From assembly GCA_943349945.1 (NCBI GenBank), contig CALQZS010000002.1, forward strand, positions 1-51,277: 51,277 bases of DNA. The letters run 5' to 3'. Of the stretch, positions 29,773 through 37,630 are shown piece by piece. How positions within the stretch are numbered: position 1 is the stretch's first letter; each line of letters opens with the position of its first letter. The DNA comes from Candidatus Nomurabacteria bacterium. Lineage in GTDB: Bacteria > Patescibacteriota > Minisyncoccia > Phycocordibacterales > SBAW01. A program made the translations under genes and the position numbers. The notes under the pieces are model-generated. The model did not search any database and was not told the DNA's origin. It saw only the letters and a program-made list of their open reading frames with translations.

Positions 29773-32370
29773 ATGGAAGACTTTATACACATCAAAGGGG
29801 CAAAGACCCACAATTTAAAAAACATCGACCTCAAGATCCCGCGAGGGAAGATGGTCGTATTTACCGGCCTCTCTGGCTCGGGCAAGTCGTCTTTGGCGTT
29901 TGATACCATTTTTGCCGAAGGCCAACGCCGCTATATAGAAAGTTTGTCTGCGTATGCGCGGCAATTCCTCCGCCAAATGCAAAAACCCGATGTCGAAGAA
30001 ATAACTGGCCTCTCTCCTGCAATTTCCATCGACCAAAAGTCGCGCTCTAACAACCCGCGCTCTACCGTGGCCACCATTACTGAAATTTACGACTACCTGC
30101 GTATTTTGTTTGCCCGTGTTGGCAAGCCGCACTGTTTGGAATGTGGCCGAGAGATTCGCAAACACTCCAACGAAGAGATAATCCAAAGCGTTATAGAGTC
30201 TGTTTCGGCACATGTGCCAAAAAAGACGCGCAAAGTCATGGGGGTTGAGATTAGTGACGACACGGTCAAAGTGTACGCACCGCTGGTGGTGGGCCGCAAA
30301 GGCGAGTACTACCAACTTTTGTACGACTTACTGGGCAAAGGGTTTGAAAAAGCAAAAGTAGACGGCGAGTTAAAAAACCTTCGTGAGCAAATTTTGCTGA
30401 GCAAAAACAAAAAACACGACATTTCTGCATTGGTGGACGAGATTTTAGTTGCTGACTTTGCACGCAGTGGCAAAGAGGCTGCAACTCGCCAAGCAGCAGT
30501 CGAACGCCTTTCCGAAGCTGTGGAGCGTGCGCTGCAAGAGTCAGAAGGTTTGGTGCAGATAGAAGACGCCACTGGCACCCGCCTTATTTCGGCAAAGTTT
30601 ATGTGCCCCTACGACGGATTTTCCTTCCCCGAAGTAGAGCCACGTCTTTTCTCGTTTAACTCGCCCTACGGTGCGTGTCCTGCCTGTAATGGCCTCGGCA
30701 CCAAGCACATGTTTAGCGACGAACCATGCCCTGTGTGCCATGGTGCACGCTTGCGGCCAGAGGCGCTCAACGTCTTTTTGGGCGACAAAGTAGACATTGT
30801 GGCTATAACAAAAAAATCTATTAAAGACGCATACGAGTTTTTTACATTGCTCGATTTGTCGAAGAAAGATCAAGAGATTTCCAAGACAGTAATCAAAGAA
30901 ATAACCGCACGGCTCAAGTTTATGCTCGACGTGGGGCTCGACTATTTGACGCTCGAGCGCCGCGCCAACACGCTTTCGGGCGGAGAGGCACAGCGTATCC
31001 GCTTGGCGTCGCAGTTGGGCAGTGGCTTGGTGGGTGCACTGTACGTGTTGGATGAGCCGACTATTGGTCTGCATCAACGCGACAACGAACGCTTGATTAA
31101 AACGCTGGTTAACCTGCGCGACTTAGGCAACACCATCATTGTGGTCGAGCACGACGAAGACACGATATACGCTGGCGACTTTTTGGTCGACATCGGTCCG
31201 GGGGCGGGGGTACATGGCGGGCATGTGGTGGTAGCGGGCGACTTGGATAAACTCCTTACCGCAAAAAAGAATGACAGCGGCTCGGTAACTCTGGCCTACT
31301 TGCGTGGCGAAAAGGAGGTGCCTGTACCAGAAGAGCGTCGAGAAAAAGACAAAGGCAAGTTGGTTATAAAAGGCGGCAGCGCATTTAACATACATAACCT
31401 CTCGGCCGAGGTGCCGCTGGGGCGTATGGTGGCTATTACCGGCGTATCTGGTTCGGGCAAGTCGACCTTTTTGTACGAAATTTTGTACGAAAACTTGCGT
31501 GCACGTTTTGATAAACGCTACCGCACCAACAAAGTCTACAACGCTGTGTCATTTACCGGCACCGAAAACTTGTCGCGTGCGATACTCATCGACCAAAGTC
31601 CTATTGGCCGTACGCCTCGTTCGAACCCTGCAACCTACACAGGGGCCTTCACCTTTATCCGCGACATGTTTGCCACCACCACAGAGGCTCGTGCTCGCGG
31701 ATGGAAGGCAAGTCGCTTTTCTTTTAACGTACCGCAGGCGCGCGGTGGCGGCCGCTGCGAAGCATGCGAGGGCAACGGCACTATAGCGGTGGAGATGCAC
31801 TTTTTGCCGACCGTGTATGTTACCTGCGACATCTGTGGTGGCAAACGGTTTATGAAGGAGACGCTCGAGGTTAAATATAAAAAGAAAAATATATACGAAG
31901 TGTTGTCTATGACGGTGGAAGAGGCGCTTGAATTTTGGAGTGACATCCCGGCCATTCATGACCGGCTTAAAACGCTGGGCGAAGTGGGCCTCGGGTATTT
32001 AACACTAGGTCAGTCGGCGACGACGCTCTCGGGCGGGGAAGCGCAGCGTGTCAAAATCTCTGCCGAGCTGTATCGCCCGCACCTCCAAAAAACTATTTAC
32101 CTGCTCGACGAGCCAACGGTGGGGCTGCACTACGAAGATGTGCAAAAACTGATAGATATTTTGAATCGCTTGGTGGTGGCGGGGAACTCGGTGGTGCTTA
32201 TTGAGCACAATATGGACATTATCAAAAGCGCCGACTACTTGCTGGACTTTGGGCCAGAAGGCGGCGTGGGTGGTGGCACGTTGGTGGCTAAAGGTACTCC
32301 CGAGGAAGTGGCAAACAATAAACATTCGCACACCGGTAAATACTTAAAGCGTGTGCTTAAAGGGCGATAA
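29773..32370 (+). CDS. uvrA: Excinuclease ABC subunit A
   Basis: FTGLSGSGKSSLAFDTIFAEGQRRY, zinc-binding Cys pairs, NTLSGGEAQRIRLASQLGSGL, second ABC domain ITGVSGSGKST. Confidence 0.97.
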   Translation: MEDFIHIKGAKTHNLKNIDLKIPRGKMVVFTGLSGSGKSSLAFDTIFAEGQRRYIESLSAYARQFLRQMQKPDVEEITGLSPAISIDQKSRSNNPRSTVATITEIYDYLRILFARVGKPHCLECGREIRKHSNEEIIQSVIESVSAHVPKKTRKVMGVEISDDTVKVYAPLVVGRKGEYYQLLYDLLGKGFEKAKVDGELKNLREQILLSKNKKHDISALVDEILVADFARSGKEAATRQAAVERLSEAVERALQESEGLVQIEDATGTRLISAKFMCPYDGFSFPEVEPRLFSFNSPYGACPACNGLGTKHMFSDEPCPVCHGARLRPEALNVFLGDKVDIVAITKKSIKDAYEFFTLLDLSKKDQEISKTVIKEITARLKFMLDVGLDYLTLERRANTLSGGEAQRIRLASQLGSGLVGALYVLDEPTIGLHQRDNERLIKTLVNLRDLGNTIIVVEHDEDTIYAGDFLVDIGPGAGVHGGHVVVAGDLDKLLTAKKNDSGSVTLAYLRGEKEVPVPEERREKDKGKLVIKGGSAFNIHNLSAEVPLGRMVAITGVSGSGKSTFLYEILYENLRARFDKRYRTNKVYNAVSFTGTENLSRAILIDQSPIGRTPRSNPATYTGAFTFIRDMFATTTEARARGWKASRFSFNVPQARGGGRCEACEGNGTIAVEMHFLPTVYVTCDICGGKRFMKETLEVKYKKKNIYEVLSMTVEEALEFWSDIPAIHDRLKTLGEVGLGYLTLGQSATTLSGGEAQRVKISAELYRPHLQKTIYLLDEPTVGLHYEDVQKLIDILNRLVVAGNSVVLIEHNMDIIKSADYLLDFGPEGGVGGGTLVAKGTPEEVANNKHSHTGKYLKRVLKGR

Positions 32371-32448
32371 AAGATATCCACTGGACACAGGTGAACACCC
32401 ACGCTATTCTGAGAATCTAGAAGTCCTCATTTTTTGGTAGGTGCAGAA

Positions 32449-32853
32449 ATGTTGCCATACAATCTGCAACACGCTTGCAACAAACTTGTTGATGCGCCAC
32501 GGTTTGACGCAAAAACCAAACAATGGACAGAGCCAACCCATGAGCATCTCGTAAGTTTGTTCTTGCAAATTCTCGAGGTGCTCGAGTCCTATCGAGATGA
32601 CTCTGGATATCCTTTGTACGTGCGCACAGTCTTTGGGCACAGGCGTCTGGTAGAGCGCGACGGCGCCTGCGTTCGGGTGGACAGCTTAATGCTTAAGCTG
32701 CTGCAAGACCGTCCAGAAATCATCCCGGATGATTGTTACGCAGACCGTCTGCCACCTTCGGCACCTGTGCTGAGTCAGATCAGGGTGCTCCGGCGCGTGT
32801 CCCTCAAACTAGAGCTCGGTACTGCACCTATGGAACGCTTGGCCGCAGACTAA
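32449..32853 (+). CDS. Hypothetical protein
   Basis: 134 aa ORF followed by a terminator. Confidence 0.55.
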   Translation: MLPYNLQHACNKLVDAPRFDAKTKQWTEPTHEHLVSLFLQILEVLESYRDDSGYPLYVRTVFGHRRLVERDGACVRVDSLMLKLLQDRPEIIPDDCYADRLPPSAPVLSQIRVLRRVSLKLELGTAPMERLAAD

Positions 32854-32880
32854 CTCTCCTTCGGGAGGGTTCTTCTTTTT
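32851..32880 (+). terminator. Intrinsic terminator with UUCG tetraloop
   Basis: AACTCTCC-TTCG-GGAGGGTT then cttcttttt. Confidence 0.75.
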
Positions 32881-32920
32881 CGTATTGAAAAAAGACACAC
32901 AAATGGTATGATTGTCAAAT

Positions 32921-34276
32921 ATGACGCTCGAGGAGTTTAAAAAGAAAGCCAAAAAAATCCCCGACGCGCCGGGGGTGTATTTTTTCTTGGCAAAAAATAA
33001 GGAGCTACTCTACATTGGCAAAGCTACTTCGCTCAAAAGCCGTGTGCGCAGTTACTTTGCGCCTGATTTGGGCACTACGCGCGGGCCGCTTTTGGTAAGT
33101 ATGTTGGCCAAAGCTACTTCTATTGATTGGCGGCAAACCGACTCGGTGCTCGAGGCGCTTATTTTAGAAGCAAACCTTATTCGTACCCATAAACCAAAAC
33201 ACAACACCGACCTTAAAGACGATAAAAGTTTTAACTATGTGGTTATCACCAAAGAAAATTTCCCGCGAATCTTGTTAGTGCGTGGGAAGGAACTGGAGGC
33301 GCTTCGTGGAAGCAAGGAAACTTCTTTTGTTTCGTTGCATACTTTCGGTCCTTTTCCGCACGGGCTGCAACTTAAAGAAGCGCTACGGATTATTCGCAAA
33401 ATATTTCCGTATCGCGACACCTGCACTCCTTGCGCCGAGCAACGGGCAAATATACCTACCAAAAAAGTTATCCACAGTTCTCCCAACGAAGGTCAGTCCT
33501 TCGACGAAGGACTGACCTTCGTAAAGTGTAAGCCTTGTTTTAATCGCGCTTTGGGGCTTTGCCCGGGGGTATGCTCGGGGGAGATCTCTAAGGCGGAGTA
33601 TGCAAAAATCATACGCCGCATCGTGCTGCTATTCCAAGGCAAAAAGAAAGAGCTCATCAAGAGTCTCGAGCGTGACATGCGCCAAGCGGCAAAAGACGAG
33701 CGGTTTGAAGAGGCTGCGGCCCTGCGCAAACAGGTGCTTGCTTTGGGGCATATTCAAGATGTCTCACTCATCAAAGACGAGTATAGGAATCCGAACATGT
33801 TTAGTGGTCAAAAGCAGCGCATCGAGGCATATGACGTTGCGCACTTGGGCGGCAGTGCAGCTGTAGGAGTATGTACCGTGGTAGAAGGAGGTGAGGCACA
33901 AAAGCAAGAGTATAGAAAATTCAACATTAAAGAAGCAGGGGCAGGGGACGACCCTGGGGCACTCCGTGAGATATTGTCGCGCCGCCTGGGGCATGCCGAG
34001 TGGCCACTGCCGCGGCTTATTGTGGTGGACGGCGGCACTGTGCAGATGAATGTTGCAAAAGCGGTGTTGGCAGAGTTTGGTATGGCGATACCTGTCGTTG
34101 GGGTGGTTAAAGATGCAAAGCACCGCCCGCGCGAATTGCGGGGTTTGCGTCAACTTACTGCCGACCCAGGGCAAACACTTGCAAAAGATATTTTGCTTGC
34201 CAATGCCGAGGCTCATAGGTTTGCGATTGGTTTTCATCGTAAAAAAATCCGCACGCGTTCGCTCGGGAAGAGTTAG
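32921..34276 (+). CDS. uvrC: Excinuclease ABC subunit C (short form)
   Basis: GIY-YIG domain PGVYFFLAKNKELLYIGKATSLKSRVRSYF, UVR motif, RNase H-like DVAHLGGSAAVG / VDGGTVQMNVA; ends after RFAIGFHRKKIRTRSLGKS. Confidence 0.93.
   Translation: MTLEEFKKKAKKIPDAPGVYFFLAKNKELLYIGKATSLKSRVRSYFAPDLGTTRGPLLVSMLAKATSIDWRQTDSVLEALILEANLIRTHKPKHNTDLKDDKSFNYVVITKENFPRILLVRGKELEALRGSKETSFVSLHTFGPFPHGLQLKEALRIIRKIFPYRDTCTPCAEQRANIPTKKVIHSSPNEGQSFDEGLTFVKCKPCFNRALGLCPGVCSGEISKAEYAKIIRRIVLLFQGKKKELIKSLERDMRQAAKDERFEEAAALRKQVLALGHIQDVSLIKDEYRNPNMFSGQKQRIEAYDVAHLGGSAAVGVCTVVEGGEAQKQEYRKFNIKEAGAGDDPGALREILSRRLGHAEWPLPRLIVVDGGTVQMNVAKAVLAEFGMAIPVVGVVKDAKHRPRELRGLRQLTADPGQTLAKDILLANAEAHRFAIGFHRKKIRTRSLGKS
33467..33522. 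repeat. Palindromic element copy 1, inside the uvrC coding sequence
   Basis: GTTATCCACAG...ACGAAGGTCAGTCCTTCG-a-CGAAGGACTGACCTTCGT; right end GGGGATAA missing. Confidence 0.9.
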
Positions 34277-34296
34277 TTGCGGTATACTAACGACAT

Positions 34297-35274
34297 ATGC
34301 GGACTGTTGTTGGCGTCTTACGCGGTGGGCCATCGAGCGAGTATGAAGTATCGCTCGCCTCGGGCGCTGCAGTTTTGGAGGCACTCAACAAAGAGGTCTA
34401 CGACCCTAAAGATATTTTTATCTCGCGCTCGGGCGAGTGGCACGTGCATGGTGTCCCTACAACACCCGAAAGAGCCCTACGGGGTGTCGATGTGGCGTTT
34501 AATGTATTGCACGGTGAGTTTGGCGAAGATGGCAAAGTGCAGCGCATGCTCGACACGTTTGGAGTGCCCTACACAGGCTCAGATGCGTTTGGCTCGGCAG
34601 TGGCGTTTAATAAGCAGCACACAAAGGACATTGTGCGCGAATTGGGGCTTCAGGTGCCGCATAGTCGCTTGGTGGATGAGGGGGACGATGTAGAGGAGGT
34701 GTCGTTTGAGCTCTTTCGCACCTTCCCGCATCCGGTGATTATCAAACCTGTGGTGGGTGGGTCGTCGGTTGGTACCACACTGGCACAGAGCTTCCATGGT
34801 TTGCAGGATGGACTGCGGCACGCACTGGCTCATGCCCCCAAGGCTTTGGTTGAGGAATATATTAAAGGCAAAGAAGCAACGGTGGGGGTTATAGACTCCT
34901 TTCGTGGGCAAGATGTGTACACGCTCTTTCCTGTCGAGGTGGTGCCGCAGGCTCCTCACGGATTTTATTCATACGATGCCAAATACAAAGCTGGCAGCGT
35001 AGAGTATGTGCCCGGGCGCTTTACGGAAGAAGAAAAGACGCAGTTGGCCCAACTGGCGGCGCGTGCGCATACCGGGCTGGGGCTTGCACACTATTCGCGC
35101 TCTGACTTTATTGTCTCTAAGCGGGGCATCTACTTTTTAGAGACGAACAGTGCTGCGGCATGTGGGCTTGGCAAAGAAGCGCTACTGCCCAAGGCGCTGC
35201 GTGCGGTTGGGTCGAGTCTGACAGAGTTTTTGGACCACGTGCTGCAGCTTGCCCGCATTGGCAAGAAAAGGTAA
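34297..35274 (+). CDS. ddl: D-alanine--D-alanine ligase
   Basis: VLRGGPSSEYEVSLASG, HGEFGEDGKVQ, KPVVGGSSVGTT, LETNSAA. Confidence 0.93.
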   Translation: MRTVVGVLRGGPSSEYEVSLASGAAVLEALNKEVYDPKDIFISRSGEWHVHGVPTTPERALRGVDVAFNVLHGEFGEDGKVQRMLDTFGVPYTGSDAFGSAVAFNKQHTKDIVRELGLQVPHSRLVDEGDDVEEVSFELFRTFPHPVIIKPVVGGSSVGTTLAQSFHGLQDGLRHALAHAPKALVEEYIKGKEATVGVIDSFRGQDVYTLFPVEVVPQAPHGFYSYDAKYKAGSVEYVPGRFTEEEKTQLAQLAARAHTGLGLAHYSRSDFIVSKRGIYFLETNSAAACGLGKEALLPKALRAVGSSLTEFLDHVLQLARIGKKR

Positions 35275-35283
35275 TCTACTTTT

Positions 35284-35655
35284 ATGGCAAAGTCAGAGGT
35301 ACGTCTTGGGGATAGGCGATGCATCCCTTGCGAAGGAGGCGTAACTCCACTGTTGCCGCACGAGGCGGAAGCGCTTTTGGCAGAGCTGCACACCGAGCAT
35401 GCGTCTGGAGATGGTGACGATTGGATGCTGGTAGACGAAGCGCACTTGCTGGTAAAGCAGTTTATGTTTGGCAACTTCAAACAAACTATGGAGTTTGTAA
35501 ATAAAGTTGCAGCAATTGCAGAAGAAGAAGGCCACCACCCAGACATGGTTGTCTCGTACGGTTCGGTCTCTATAGAGCTCTCGACACATGCCATTGGCGG
35601 GTTGTCCGAGAATGACTTTGTCTTGGCGGCAAAAATTGATAAAATAGGGAAGTAG
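35284..35655 (+). CDS. Pterin-4a-carbinolamine dehydratase-like protein
   Basis: KQFMFGNFKQTMEFVNKVAAIAEEEGHHPDMVVSYGSVSIELSTHAIGGLSENDFVLAAKID. Confidence 0.88.
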   Translation: MAKSEVRLGDRRCIPCEGGVTPLLPHEAEALLAELHTEHASGDGDDWMLVDEAHLLVKQFMFGNFKQTMEFVNKVAAIAEEEGHHPDMVVSYGSVSIELSTHAIGGLSENDFVLAAKIDKIGK

Positions 35656-35682
35656 CGGTACAGTAGTGTGGTCGCAGAAATT

Positions 35683-35743
35683 GGGCCCTTAGGGCCGACG
35701 TTGGTAGTCGGCCTCCCGACCAAAGCGTCGGGACTCATTTGGT
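35683..35743 (+). pseudogene. tRNA-Ala 5' remnant A (nt 1-20) interrupted by a 41-nt double-hairpin insertion
   Basis: gggcccttag-[ggccgacgttggtagtcggcctcccgaccaaagcgtcggga]-ctcatttggt; exact match to nt 1-20 of the intact tRNA once the insert is removed. Confidence 0.85.
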
Positions 35744-35767
35744 GCCGTGTGATAATGTGTGTGCATT

Positions 35768-35830
35768 GGGCCCTTAGCTCATTTGGTACTCGCCCGTACC
35801 GAACGGTACGTTCGGGCGGGGAGCGCCTCA
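35768..35830 (+). pseudogene. tRNA-Ala 5' remnant B (nt 1-31) interrupted by a 32-nt palindromic insertion
   Basis: gggcccttagctcatttggta-[ctcgcccgtaccgaacggtacgttcgggcggg]-gagcgcctca; exact match to nt 1-31 of the intact tRNA. Confidence 0.88.
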
Positions 35831-35835
35831 AAAAT

Positions 35836-36078
35836 ATGGAATGGGTTGTATACGTCCTCAAGGATGCAGACAATAAGTTCTATAAAGGCATGACTAGTAA
35901 CTTGTCGCGCAGAATTTCTGAGCACAAAAGCGGTCATACAAAAACCACCGCAAGGATGCGTCTAATCGAAGTTGTCTATTCTGAAAAATTTGATACCTTT
36001 GATGAAGCGCGTAGACGTGAGTTGTATTTTAAGTCTGCAGCAGGCAGACGGTTTTTAAAGAAACACCTGGGCCCTTAG
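35836..36078 (+). CDS. Small single-domain GIY-YIG nuclease
   Basis: MEWVVYVLKDADNKFYKGMTSNLSRRISEHKSG...FDEARRRELYFKSAAGRRFLKKHLGP; stop TAG lies in tRNA nt 8-10. Confidence 0.92.
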   Translation: MEWVVYVLKDADNKFYKGMTSNLSRRISEHKSGHTKTTARMRLIEVVYSEKFDTFDEARRRELYFKSAAGRRFLKKHLGP

Positions 36079-36141
36079 CTCATTTGGTAGAGCGCCTCAT
36101 TTGCAATGAGGAGGTGACCGGTTCGATCCCGGTAGGGTCCA
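36069..36141 (+). tRNA. tRNA-Ala (anticodon TGC)
   Basis: 73-nt cloverleaf: GGGCCCT/AGGGTCC acceptor, GCTC/GAGC D-stem, CCTCA-TTTGCAA-TGAGG anticodon arm, ACCGG-TTCGATC-CCGGT T-arm; 3' CCA not fully encoded. Confidence 0.97.
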
Positions 36142-36188
36142 CAAAAGTCAGAAACACCTGCCCTGCGGCAGGTTTTCTGCTTTTGTGG
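36139..36188. repeat. Extended hairpin directly 3' of tRNA-Ala
   Basis: CCACAAAAGtCAGAAA..ACCTGCC-ctgc-GGCAGGT..TTTCTGCTTTTGTGG. Confidence 0.8.
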
Positions 36189-36338
36189 AAGGCGGAACGT
36201 TGCCGAGTCAGCAGACGAGGCCGTGAGCCAGGGTCGTGGAATTTTTTGTGTGACGACGCAAAAAATATCCCTGACCACAAAACATAAAGTGGAAGGCGGA
36301 GCAATTTTGTCGGGCAAAATTGACTTGTGACCACAAAA
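36185..36338. repeat. Two repeat units starting GTGGAAGGCGGA and ending GACCACAAAA
   Basis: GTGGAAGGCGGA at 36185 and 36290; GACCACAAAA at the end of each unit; internal hairpins CAATTTTG/CAAAATTG and ATTTTTTG/CAAAAAAT. Confidence 0.7.
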
Positions 36339-36415
36339 GTCCTATCTGCTCATTATCTATACTTTTTCCAAACGCCATGGCATAGTGCGTGGCAGAGACA
36401 ACTTTGGAGGTTGTG

Positions 36416-36988
36416 ATGAGGGTACGTCTGTTTGATTACCTGCTCTACCGCCTTGTTGGGATGGCTTTGGTAGGGTTGGCCGTGTGGTGCTTTTGGTTTG
36501 AGCTTCCGCGCATCGAAGATGCCAATGTCAGGGTCCGCGACGCTCTGCATGGTCTTGTTTCGGCATGCGAAGCGCGCAACGACCCCGTTGCAAACCTGGA
36601 GGCGGCGCTTGTGCACGCAGGGGAAAGGATGCTCGGTACAGAGGCCCTTGCCGAGCTTAAGGCCGCACGCGAAGCGACACGTCGAGTGCGTCTGTACCCA
36701 CGTATAGCCACAGCGCAAGAGGTGCAGGATTTTTGGGCGACGCAAGAAGCGTACCGACTGACTGCGCTGGGTCTTGTGGGTAGGATACACAAAGCAAACC
36801 CCGAGGTGCAGGCGCAGTTTGTGTCGGTTGTCGAGTTTTCTGATGCGGTTACTCGCGCGGCACAACGCTACAACTTTGCTGCAGCCGAGCATAACAAAAC
36901 CTTACACGGCCGGTTGGCCAGCGTCACTGCGTACTTTGCTGAATACGAAGATCTTCCTGTTTTAGGCGTGCCGCCTGTGCAGCTATAG
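36416..36988 (+). CDS. Membrane-anchored LemA-like hypothetical protein
   Basis: N-terminal TM; C-terminal RAAQRYNFAAAEHNKTLHGRLASVTAYFAEYEDLPVLGVPP resembles LemA; RBS tggagg. Confidence 0.55.
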   Translation: MRVRLFDYLLYRLVGMALVGLAVWCFWFELPRIEDANVRVRDALHGLVSACEARNDPVANLEAALVHAGERMLGTEALAELKAAREATRRVRLYPRIATAQEVQDFWATQEAYRLTALGLVGRIHKANPEVQAQFVSVVEFSDAVTRAAQRYNFAAAEHNKTLHGRLASVTAYFAEYEDLPVLGVPPVQL

Positions 36989-36992
36989 GACC

Positions 36993-37025
36993 AAAAGCCA
37001 ACCCCTAGGGGGTTGGCTTTCTTTT
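36993..37025 (+). terminator. Intrinsic terminator
   Basis: AAAGCCAACCCC-ta-GGGGGTTGGCTTT then cttttttg. Confidence 0.8.
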
Positions 37026-37038
37026 TTGCACTACATAG

Positions 37039-37572
37039 TTATTCGCCCGCTGCTTCTGCTGCAGCTTGTGCACTAGCTGCAGACGCAGTACTCAAGACTT
37101 GTTGTACACCGGCAAGTACAGAAGCAAGGGATGCCTGCACTTCCGGTGTGCTCTTGATGCTGGTGTCTGTGAGTGTTGCTGCTTGTTGCGCAAGCGTTGC
37201 ATGAAAAGTTGCAGCCATAGCTGCCGCCTGTGCTTGGTTGCCTGCTGCATCTGCGTTTGCAACCTCTGCTGCTGCGGCGGTTGCGTGCGCAGTAAAGTTT
37301 TGTGTTAATGCTGCCTCGATGTCTGTATCAAGCGTGCCTGCGGCTGCTAGTGTTGTTGCTTCGTCTAGGCGTGCTTGCATAAGTTTGATGTGCAGGCGCA
37401 CCCGTGCCTCGCTGTTTTTAGCAAAGGTGCTCTCAAGTCGCTCGTTGATGCTAATTTTAAAAGGGTAGAGCATCTCGCCCGGCATTGCTTTGTTTGCAGC
37501 TATGGCAACGCCGCCGCCCAAGGCGACTGCTAAAAATAGACTCATACTAATACTAAGCAAAGATGAACGCAT
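37039..37572 (-). CDS. Secreted Ala-rich protein, DUF5667-like
   Basis: Signal peptide then AMPGEMLYPFKISINERLESTFAKNSEARVRLHIKLMQARLDEA. Confidence 0.7.
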   Translation of the reverse strand: MRSSLLSISMSLFLAVALGGGVAIAANKAMPGEMLYPFKISINERLESTFAKNSEARVRLHIKLMQARLDEATTLAAAGTLDTDIEAALTQNFTAHATAAAAEVANADAAGNQAQAAAMAATFHATLAQQAATLTDTSIKSTPEVQASLASVLAGVQQVLSTASAASAQAAAEAAGE

Positions 37573-37630
37573 GGGTGTGTGTGGCAAATCTTCCGTACCG
37601 GGTCACTCTATGCTACCATAGCCTCCGTAT

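Noticed and set aside
36075-36334. Minus-strand ORFs of 80 and 84 aa across tRNA-Ala (…GPYRDRTGHLLIANEALYQMS; …DPTGIEPVTSSLQMRRSTK)
   Set aside because: They are antisense translations of the tRNA gene and its flanking hairpins, a well-known annotation artefact.
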